Shown: positions 7,804-14,254 of the stretch, in pieces
Position numbering within the stretch: the first letter of the stretch is position 1
Layout: each line of letters starts with the position of its first letter
From: Candidatus Caenarcanales bacterium
Lineage (GTDB): Bacteria; Cyanobacteriota; Vampirovibrionia; LMEP-6097
Assembly (NCBI GenBank): GCA_022447685.1
Contig: JAKVAO010000045.1
Span: 1 to 21,841, forward strand
DNA length: 21,841 bases
Direction of reading: 5' to 3'
The notes under the pieces: generated by a model
The model's database searches: none
What the model saw: only the letters and a program-made list of their open reading frames with translations
What the model was told of the DNA's origin: nothing
Position numbers and translations under genes: made by a program

Positions 7804-9393
7804 TTATTCTTGGATTTCTATATAAGGCAATGGTACATATAGTTTCTTACCTGTTCTGTAGAAAGCATTAATGCGTGGATCACCCTTTCTGCTGCCGATA
7901 AATCTGGTGGAAGGAAGATTTGGATTAGTTAATACTTCTTCTAGATAGGGTTCTATTTTCATAGCAGTTGTATACTGTTTCTCTGCTAATTCTTGCTTTT
8001 CGCCTCTATTGAGTATGGCGCTAATCAGTAACCAGTAGGCATCTTTTCCTGAATATTTTAGTGCTGTAGCTATAGATTCTTTGGCTTCATCTAAATGCAT
8101 GTTAGCAAGCTGGGCAGAAGCTAGAAACCCATGAAAATATGGCACGCTTGGGGCAAGTTCTGTAGCTTTTTTGAAGTTAACCTCACTATTTATTGTGTCA
8201 TCATTAATTCTGGCTGCACCTCTTACCAGATAGTAGAGCGGATGCTTAGAATCCCAGTATATAGCTTGATCTATCATGTTTTTATCATAGTAGTAATGTC
8301 CAATGCAGCTTGGTACGAAGCTCCAAAGCATTATTGCTATTAGAGCTAAACTAGAAATATATGAAAATGGTTTTTTAATCTTACTAAAGAGTTGTTCTAG
8401 ATTTGCTTTTGATTTGCTATTTGAGTCTTGATCTGATTCTGCTGGCTTTTCAAATAATATCGGTAGAATAATCAAGCCCATAAGCGTCATTTGGTTAAAG
8501 GCATGAAGTGGTGAATCTGCTAGGCAGATTACTAGTAAGGGAATTAGAGCTTGGCGCTCTTTATGATAAATCGCGATAAAAAGGCTAAGGCATAGTATTA
8601 GACCTATAATCCCAAGTTCAAAACCGTAGTGAGCAATGAGATTATGTCCATGATTGACTTGTTGGTTTGCGTGCGCACCGAATACATCACCTAAGTATCT
8701 ATATACCGGGAAATCCAAAGTATAAGTTCCAAAACCATGTCCAGTGAAGGGCTTTGCTAGAAAGCCTTTTAAGGCGCCATACCAGATAAGTAATCTTGGT
8801 TCTAGTGAGGTATTGAAGAAGTGTTTCCAAGATTCTAGGAAAAAGAATGAGGAAAGAAAAGCTAGGAAACCTAGTAGATAAAGAAGTTTTGATTTTTTGT
8901 AGCTAGCAAGGTTACTTATAGCAGCAAGGACTGTGGTTTTTTTGTTTAGGAAGATTAGAATAAAAGGACTTATGAAGTTGATAATAGTATTTTCAAGTTT
9001 GGGATTTTTGAAATAGATTGCAAGCATCACTGGTAGCCACAGTAATAGACTTCCAGGCTCTGAATAAGTATATTTCATGAAGTTTGCAATAATTAAAGCG
9101 ATAAAAACTATTAACAACCTTGTTGCTCTAGCTGCTCTACTGAGTTTCAGCCAGCTTCTGGAGCTACCAAAGATAAAGCAAGAACTTGCGATTAGAATAT
9201 ATTCTAAGCTTAGTCTGCTCTCTGAAGCTGTGAAATAAGTTAAGGCTAGTAGTATCCAAAATATATAATACTTAGATAATTTAAAGGCTTGGCTTAAAGC
9301 AAAAAGGCAGCTAAGGCTATGTAAAGTCCAAGTGCTCATGGCTATTGGTGAACCCACCACAAAAAGTATTACCAGTATAAATAAAGCTGCCAT
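7804..9393 (-). CDS. O-antigen ligase family membrane protein with C-terminal TPR-like domain
   Basis: A 529-residue polytopic inner-membrane protein with about ten hydrophobic segments in residues 1-370. The Wzy_C/WaaL-type signature (PF04932) is visible: GHGFGTYTLDFP, then about 25 residues later NHGHNLIAHYGFELGIIGLI. The conserved His in the H-x-x-N/Hx pattern and the Gly-rich loop are the expected active-loop residues of O-antigen ligases and related glycan or protein-glycan ligases. A large outward loop and a final membrane helix (about 345-365) are followed by about 150 soluble residues that look TPR-like, common in this family. The start at 9393 lies only 5 nt after a strong terminator hairpin and has no ribosome binding site; an internal ATG at 9336 would remove the first membrane helix and is less likely. 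It sits upstream of the flagellin-like gene, so glycosylation of surface protein is conceivable. Confidence 0.85.
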   Translation of the reverse strand: MAALFILVILFVVGSPIAMSTWTLHSLSCLFALSQAFKLSKYYIFWILLALTYFTASESRLSLEYILIASSCFIFGSSRSWLKLSRAARATRLLIVFIALIIANFMKYTYSEPGSLLLWLPVMLAIYFKNPKLENTIINFISPFILIFLNKKTTVLAAISNLASYKKSKLLYLLGFLAFLSSFFFLESWKHFFNTSLEPRLLIWYGALKGFLAKPFTGHGFGTYTLDFPVYRYLGDVFGAHANQQVNHGHNLIAHYGFELGIIGLILCLSLFIAIYHKERQALIPLLVICLADSPLHAFNQMTLMGLIILPILFEKPAESDQDSNSKSKANLEQLFSKIKKPFSYISSLALIAIMLWSFVPSCIGHYYYDKNMIDQAIYWDSKHPLYYLVRGAARINDDTINSEVNFKKATELAPSVPYFHGFLASAQLANMHLDEAKESIATALKYSGKDAYWLLISAILNRGEKQELAEKQYTTAMKIEPYLEEVLTNPNLPSTRFIGSRKGDPRINAFYRTGKKLYVPLPYIEIQE

Positions 9394-9398
9394 AAAAC

Positions 9399-9430
9399 AA
9401 AAACCCTGCTAACAATTTAGCAGGGTTTTT
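9399..9430 (-). terminator. Strong Rho-independent terminator
   Basis: A perfect 14-bp inverted repeat (AAAAACCCTGCTAA, loop of 4, TTAGCAGGGTTTTT) is followed on the - strand by TTTTTGTTTT. It ends transcription of the secreted-protein gene that stops at 9457. The A and T runs on both sides make it potentially bidirectional. The ligase start codon follows only 5 nt downstream. Confidence 0.92.
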
Positions 9431-9456
9431 GGAGTGTGTGTTGTGGAGGCGTATGC

Positions 9457-10233
9457 CTATAGAGAATTTTCAGTTTCGTCCGTATTTTCTGGAGTTTCTG
9501 TGTCATCATCTGGAGTTTCAGGTGTTTCTGTATCATCTACACCATTACCGTCGTCCATATTGATGAATTGTATCGTGAATCTACCTCTTCCTAAACGTCT
9601 TCTTGATCCACTAAGACCAGCGATGCCAGTCATGTTACCTTTTAATCTAACTATATTAGGTTTTTTCTTAGATCTGACAGCTCTTACACCGCTTGTCGTG
9701 AATCTAAGAGAGCTGGATACATCTATGACGCTTGCAACACTGCCTAGGCTATTAACACTGTTCACAGAACCTGATTTTTTCTTCTTTCTTCTTTTCTTCT
9801 TAGAAGGTTTATTTTCTACAGGACCTTCAAAAGAACCAGAAATAGAGTTTACAGAGTTTAATTTAGCGCGAAGTGGTTTCTTGCCCAATTCAGTATTGAA
9901 AAGATCAGCTACAACGCTTGAAATTACAGGTGGTAAAGTGAATGTATATTTTGCTTCTTCAGAAGTATCTTCTTCAAGTTCAACAGCTATTGGTGCTTCA
10001 TCTGAATCAAATGAACCTTCTAAAGTCACTCTTTTTGCTGGCTTAAGACCATCTCTACCAGCAAAAAATTCTTCAAAAAATTCTTCAACGGAACTTCCTA
10101 GATTTCTTCCAGGTGCAGTAAATAAGGTGAATTTTCCTTCTGCATCAATTGCTTTTGCAGCAAAACCAGTTCCACTGAGCAATGAAAATGATAACAAAGA
10201 GAGTAAAGTAAATTTTTTGAGTTTCTTGAGCAT
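9457..10233 (-). CDS. Secreted protein with basic cluster and acidic Thr/Pro tail, unknown function
   Basis: I do not recognise this 258-residue protein. It starts with a clear Sec signal peptide (MLKKLKKFTLLSLLSFSLLS..., cut probably after AAKA at about 28). The mature part has an acidic, beta-rich first half. It then has a run of nine Lys/Arg (KKKRRKKKK, about 145-153) inside a Ser/Asn/Val repeat zone (SVNSVNSLGSVASV). A second basic region follows (RRRLGRGR, about 211-218), then a disordered tail of about 30 residues made almost only of Asp, Glu, Thr, Pro and Asn (TETPETPDDDTETPE). Such charge segregation suggests binding to a polyanion such as surface polysaccharide or nucleic acid, or self-association; this is inference. 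TTAGGAAG at 6 nt from ATG is a good ribosome binding site. A strong terminator ends the unit. Confidence 0.8.
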   Translation of the reverse strand: MLKKLKKFTLLSLLSFSLLSGTGFAAKAIDAEGKFTLFTAPGRNLGSSVEEFFEEFFAGRDGLKPAKRVTLEGSFDSDEAPIAVELEEDTSEEAKYTFTLPPVISSVVADLFNTELGKKPLRAKLNSVNSISGSFEGPVENKPSKKKRRKKKKSGSVNSVNSLGSVASVIDVSSSLRFTTSGVRAVRSKKKPNIVRLKGNMTGIAGLSGSRRRLGRGRFTIQFINMDDGNGVDDTETPETPDDDTETPENTDETENSL

Positions 10234-10319
10234 AAGTTTCTTCCTAACAAAACTAATGTTCCCGGTTCTAGATTTTTTTATCCAGATTTTATGATTTGTT
10301 TCTTAAATAAATTTCATAC

Positions 10320-10366
10320 AAGGACTAGCTGAAAAATAATGTTTTCAAGCTGATCAGCGAGTCCTT
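10320..10366 (-). repeat. Long imperfect inverted repeat at the end of ilvD
   Basis: AAGGACTAGCTGA (10320-10332) pairs with TCAGCGAGTCCTT (10354-10366), 12 of 13 positions, around a loop of 21 nt. The right arm overlaps the ilvD stop codon. It may protect or terminate the ilvD message, but no run of U follows on the - strand, so it is not a classical Rho-independent terminator. Confidence 0.5.
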
Positions 10367-12074
10367 AAGGCTTAGCTGGTACTTTGTACTCACTGGACTC
10401 TGTGCTCAGAACTGCTCCTGTGTCTGCACTAGACACAAAATGTGTATATCTAGCTATCCAACCTTTCTTGATTTTAGGTTCAAAAGGTAATTTGGCATCA
10501 AGCCTCTTATGAATTTCTTCATCACTGAGTTCAACATTGATTTTTTGAGCAGGAATATCTATATCAATGATATCGCCGTCTTGAATTGCGCCAATAGGAC
10601 CACCTGAAGCTGCTTCTGGCGAGATGTGTCCAATGCATGCACCACGAGTCGCACCACTAAAGCGTCCGTCAGTGATTAAAGCTACTTTTCCACCTAAACC
10701 TGCACCCATAATTGCACTAGTAGGGGCCAGCATCTCAGGCATTCCTGGTCCACCTTTAGGACCTTCATAGATAATGACTACAACATCGCCTTCTTTGATA
10801 TCACCTTTATAGATAGCAGCTAGGCAATCATCTTGTGAAGTGAAAACTCTTGCTGGACCTTTGTGAGTGAGCATCTCAGGAACAACACCAGCAGATTTAA
10901 CAACGCCGCCGTTTGGTGCGATATTACCAAATAATGCAACTAAACCACCAGTCTCAGAGTAAGGATTATCGATTCTGCGGATAATCTTGTCATTCTTGGT
11001 TTCTGCACCAGCTATATTCTCTCCTAAGCTCTGAAGAGTAACTGTAGATCTGTCTAAATTTAGTAAACCGTCACGTTTAGCAAGCTCAGCTAATATAGCT
11101 GAAACACCACCAGCTTCATTGACATCAGCCATATGTATATCAGGTGCACTAGGGCTTACTTTGCAGATATAAGGTGTGCGCTCTGCGATCATATTTAGTC
11201 TCTCTACTGGGTATTCGAAGCCTGCTTCTTTAGCTATAGCGAGTGTATGTAAAATCGTATTAGTTGAACCACCCATAGCTACGTCTAGAGTGAATGCATT
11301 GTCGATACTTTCCATAGTGATAATGTCTCTAGGTTTTAGGTCAGCTTCTAGGATTTTCAAGATTTGTCTAGCTGCTTTCTTTCCTAGAACTTCTCTACCA
11401 CTATCAGTTGCAAGTATAGAACCATTACCTGGAAGAGCCATACCTATAGCTTCTAGTAAACAATTCATGCTGTTAGCGGTGAACATACCAGAGCAGCTTC
11501 CACATGTAGGACAAGCATTGTCTTCGATTTCCTTTAGGCGTTCTTCATCGATATCACCTTTGGAGTATGCACCAATAGCTTCGAAGGCTGAAACTAAATC
11601 TACTTTGGTACCGTCACTCAAAGTACCAGCTTCCATAGGTCCACCAGAAATAAATATAGTAGGAATGTTTACACGCGCAGCTCCAAGCATCATTCCTGGA
11701 ACGATTTTGTCACAGTTCATGATACATACCAGCGCATCCAATCTGTGTGCCTCGGCTACAGTTTCTAGTGAATCAGCGATAAGTTCTCTAGATGGTAGGC
11801 TGTAACGCATACCTATGTGTCCCATAGCAATACCATCGTCAACACCTATGGTATTAAACTCAAAAGGTACTCCACCAGCTGCTCTTACTTCTTCTTTGAT
11901 AGCTTTTCCGAAAGCTTGTAAGTGAACGTGACCAGGGATTAGGTCGATGTAACTGTTACATATACCGATAAATGGTTTTTTGAAGTCTTCATCTGATTTA
12001 ATAACTCCAGTTGCTTTAAGTAAGCTTCTATGTGGAGTTTTATCAAAACCTTTTTTAATTAAATCGCTACGCAT
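10365..12074 (-). CDS. ilvD: Dihydroxy-acid dehydratase
   Basis: Dehydrates 2,3-dihydroxy-isovalerate and 2,3-dihydroxy-3-methylvalerate in valine, leucine and isoleucine synthesis; cytoplasmic Fe-S enzyme of the IlvD/Edd family. The family blocks are intact: NSYIDLIPGHVHL (about 40-52), FNTIGVDDGIAMGHIGMRYS (73-92), the cluster region CIMNCDKIVPGMM (117-129) and CPTCGSCSGMFTANSMNC (188-205). The C-terminal GPKGGPGMPEML and TDGRFSGATRG motifs are also present. The length of 569 residues matches the short (Firmicutes-like) form. The PGHVHL wording differs from the PCNxH form of cyanobacterial enzymes. No ribosome binding site precedes the ATG; instead TAAAAT ends 7 nt before it, compatible with a leaderless mRNA. 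It is a stand-alone gene here, with no other branched-chain genes nearby. Confidence 0.97.
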   Translation of the reverse strand: MRSDLIKKGFDKTPHRSLLKATGVIKSDEDFKKPFIGICNSYIDLIPGHVHLQAFGKAIKEEVRAAGGVPFEFNTIGVDDGIAMGHIGMRYSLPSRELIADSLETVAEAHRLDALVCIMNCDKIVPGMMLGAARVNIPTIFISGGPMEAGTLSDGTKVDLVSAFEAIGAYSKGDIDEERLKEIEDNACPTCGSCSGMFTANSMNCLLEAIGMALPGNGSILATDSGREVLGKKAARQILKILEADLKPRDIITMESIDNAFTLDVAMGGSTNTILHTLAIAKEAGFEYPVERLNMIAERTPYICKVSPSAPDIHMADVNEAGGVSAILAELAKRDGLLNLDRSTVTLQSLGENIAGAETKNDKIIRRIDNPYSETGGLVALFGNIAPNGGVVKSAGVVPEMLTHKGPARVFTSQDDCLAAIYKGDIKEGDVVVIIYEGPKGGPGMPEMLAPTSAIMGAGLGGKVALITDGRFSGATRGACIGHISPEAASGGPIGAIQDGDIIDIDIPAQKINVELSDEEIHKRLDAKLPFEPKIKKGWIARYTHFVSSADTGAVLSTESSEYKVPAKP

Positions 12075-12109
12075 TTTATTTATTTTACTATAAGAGGGGC
12101 TTATCTCTA

Positions 12110-12171
12110 ATTAGTCTTGTTAATAAAGATTATTAGTCTTTACGATACCAAGTTCTAGCTATTCTTGTTAA
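12110..12171. repeat. Short direct repeats in the ilvD/orphan divergent region
   Basis: ATTAGTCTT occurs at 12110-12118 and 12132-12140, a 22-bp offset (about two helix turns). TCTTGTTAA occurs at 12115-12123 and 12163-12171. The repeats lie in the 135-bp gap between two divergent genes, where regulator sites would be expected. They may be operator half-sites, but the DNA is AT-rich and each unit is short. Confidence 0.35.
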
Positions 12172-12178
12172 ACTTTAA

Positions 12179-12197
12179 TTGGATTATTTTAATCCAA
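12179..12197 (+). promoter_or_regulatory. Perfect 8-bp inverted repeat upstream of the orphan gene start
   Basis: TTGGATTA-TTT-TAATCCAA is a perfect hairpin or operator-like palindrome that ends 12 nt before the ATG at 12210. If transcribed it would form a stem next to the start codon; if not, it is a good binding site for a dimeric regulator. Its presence argues that the upstream TTG at 12165 is not the start, because the palindrome would then be coding. Confidence 0.5.
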
Positions 12198-12209
12198 GTG
12201 TGTGTCCAA

Positions 12210-12869
12210 ATGAAGAGTGAAGTAACTGGTTTAGGAAATAGAGCAGAGGCTTATATGCAGTCTGCTAAGGAGCAAGTTGCTGCTGGTATACAAAGGCATA
12301 ATCAAGCTGTTGATAAGTATATCGTCAAGCCTCTAAAAACTCAGCCAGTTAAATTAATTACCAATGCTGCTTTATTATCGACATTACACCCATCTTTACA
12401 GGCACCCACAGTACTTGCTGATCAAGTTCCAAGCCAAGTTCAGGTGCCTCAGGGTCAAGCCGTTAAAACTGAAGTTGTGGAAAGTAAAACAGAGTCAGGA
12501 TCTAGTGATTTCGTAACTATTGAGATAAATAATCAAGGAAGAAATTTTCTTGAAGATGTGATTTTTAAAGGACCTATGTCAATTAATGACTATGAGCAGC
12601 AGCATGCAGGCTCTCACGTCAAAATACCAGCTGGGATTATGCTTTCTCACCAAAATTTGATTTTTGATAATTATAGTCTCCACAACGAATTAGGTGATCA
12701 GCAGAACTGGGGTAAAGTACCATCTTTTACTATAGAGGCAATAGCTCATAAATTAAATGACTATGCGAATAAGAATAGAGCATCTTATGAGTCTAAAGTG
12801 GAATTTCCTCTTGTAAGAATTCAATTTAAATTCGATGAGGATCATATCAAAAAAACTTTTTATTTATAA
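12210..12869 (+). CDS. Orphan protein, possibly exported
   Basis: I do not recognise a family. The frame is open from a TTG at 12165, but I choose the ATG at 12210 (MKSEVTGLGNRAEAYMQ), giving 219 residues, because a palindrome occupies the DNA just upstream. The first about 35 residues are helical and charged. A mildly hydrophobic stretch (KLITNAALLSTLHPSLQ then APTVLA) with a signal-peptidase-like VLA-DQ site follows, then a Gln/Pro/Val-rich linker (VPSQVQVPQGQ) and a folded mixed alpha/beta domain from about residue 90 to the end. An atypical long-n-region signal peptide is possible but unproven. No clear ribosome binding site. The next + strand gene follows after 101 bp with its own promoter candidate. 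Confidence 0.7.
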   Translation: MKSEVTGLGNRAEAYMQSAKEQVAAGIQRHNQAVDKYIVKPLKTQPVKLITNAALLSTLHPSLQAPTVLADQVPSQVQVPQGQAVKTEVVESKTESGSSDFVTIEINNQGRNFLEDVIFKGPMSINDYEQQHAGSHVKIPAGIMLSHQNLIFDNYSLHNELGDQQNWGKVPSFTIEAIAHKLNDYANKNRASYESKVEFPLVRIQFKFDEDHIKKTFYL

Positions 12870-12906
12870 CCTAAAACCACTTAAACCAAGATCAAGAAGG
12901 ATATTC

Positions 12907-12936
12907 TTAACCGAAATATAAATCTTATTCTATATA
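12907..12936 (+). promoter_or_regulatory. Candidate sigma70-type promoter
   Basis: TTAACC (12907-12912) and TATATA (12931-12936) are separated by 18 bp. Transcription from about 12943 would give a short leader carrying the AAGGA ribosome binding site before the ATG at 12971. Only part of each hexamer matches the consensus, and the region is AT-rich. Confidence 0.35.
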
Positions 12937-12970
12937 TACTTAAGAGAAGAGACAATTAAGGATAAAGTTT

Positions 12971-14254
12971 ATGTCTGGCTCAAATCCAATTGCTCTAGGT
13001 GTTAATTCTGGTAATTACACTACTGCTGTTACTCTTAAGGGGGTAGCGATAGTTGATTTTGCAAGAAATCAGCAAGGTAGTGAATTCAGTAAATTAGATT
13101 TATCTGCTGATAAGATGAATCAGGTGGTTAGCTATCTTAATAACAGGGATGATGACACTAGAGGCGTAGCTTCTGGTGACATTGCTGGGGTTTCAAGATT
13201 TAATAGAGATTTTGCGAAAATTGTTGGACTTGACCCAGAGAAAGATGCTGATCAGCTTGATAGTATTAGATCTGAGTTGATCAGGGCAAACAATGTTGAT
13301 AACTTTGTTAACAGAAATGACTTAGATGAAGGTATTTTAACAGCTTATAAATTTAATAATGAAGCTGGTATTTTTTCAGACACTATTAGTAATGAATGGC
13401 TGGCTAATCCTGGTCAGAGTGAGTTTGTTTCTGTTAAGGAGGATAGGGTAGCAAGTAATTCTCAAGACTTAGTAGCATCAATTCCTGACAATCATCTTCA
13501 TACAGGAGGACTTGTTACTGAAGAGCGCATACGTGATGGTTTAACTAATAACTTCGCAGAAGGGGGTTTCCTTGCTTGGGCTAATAAGGTAACAGGAGGC
13601 GATAATAAGGTAACTACTCAAGTTCTTGCAAAAAGAATTCTTGATACTCAATCACATTTAGTACAACCTGATAGACCGAAAGTCATCGAGTACGATGAAG
13701 GAATTCAAGAAAAAATAGAAAGCCTGCCAGAGCAAGTTCAATCTGCATCAAAGATAATGGTTGATTCTCAAAATAAAGTAATTATTGACACTACGATTAA
13801 TGAGATTGAAGCTCAGACTACTAGGTTTAATGAAGGTTTTCCTGTAACCTTCCTTGTCGATGAAAACAATAAAATAGTTACTGATGAATTCGGTAAAGCT
13901 ATTGTTAGCACAAATTATATTGACTCTCAAGAATATAATCCTGAAAGACTTCAGGATTATATGGAGCTGAATCCTGGATCTAAAGCTGTAACTTTTAGAA
14001 GAGCTCAGACGAAAAGGCCAAAATATATTGGAGATGAAATGATGAAATTCGATAAAGAAACTTATACAATAACAAATTCATCTCTTAATGGAGAAGATAA
14101 TGCTGTGATTCCAGATGGGGATAAATTAAGTTTCAGATTGGAAAATCTTGGGGCGCGATTTGTTGAGAACCTTGAAGATCCTAATAACCCTTTAGTTGAA
14201 GAAGGAACTAGTGAGATTTATAGTGTTAATTATAGAGAGAGAAAAGAATCTTAA
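12971..14254 (+). CDS. Orphan acidic protein of unknown function
   Basis: A 427-residue, hydrophilic, acidic protein without a signal peptide or membrane helix; I do not recognise a family. The start is well supported by TAAGGA 8 nt before the ATG. Two Asp/Asn-rich stretches in the N-terminal third (NNRDDDTRGVASGDIAG at about 57-73 and NNVDNFVNRNDLDEG at about 107-121) look like degenerate EF-hand or dockerin loops. They keep a hydrophobic residue at loop position 8 and Asp at position 12 but lack the acidic residue at position 1. The C-terminal half is predicted mixed alpha/beta. Its stop shares the bases TTAA at 14251-14254 with the stop of convergent aspS. Probably cytoplasmic or carried by a non-Sec route; function unknown. 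Confidence 0.8.
   Translation: MSGSNPIALGVNSGNYTTAVTLKGVAIVDFARNQQGSEFSKLDLSADKMNQVVSYLNNRDDDTRGVASGDIAGVSRFNRDFAKIVGLDPEKDADQLDSIRSELIRANNVDNFVNRNDLDEGILTAYKFNNEAGIFSDTISNEWLANPGQSEFVSVKEDRVASNSQDLVASIPDNHLHTGGLVTEERIRDGLTNNFAEGGFLAWANKVTGGDNKVTTQVLAKRILDTQSHLVQPDRPKVIEYDEGIQEKIESLPEQVQSASKIMVDSQNKVIIDTTINEIEAQTTRFNEGFPVTFLVDENNKIVTDEFGKAIVSTNYIDSQEYNPERLQDYMELNPGSKAVTFRRAQTKRPKYIGDEMMKFDKETYTITNSSLNGEDNAVIPDGDKLSFRLENLGARFVENLEDPNNPLVEEGTSEIYSVNYRERKES

Noticed and set aside
9434..10294. Long open frame on the + strand opposite the secreted-protein gene
   Set aside because: It lies antisense to a gene with a good signal peptide, ribosome binding site and terminator. Its product is low-complexity Ser/Leu/Phe sequence mirroring the acidic and Lys-rich codons, and it would have to read through the strong terminator region.
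11176..11805. Open frame on the + strand inside ilvD
   Set aside because: It is fully antisense to a clearly conserved enzyme and has no start signal or recognisable domain.
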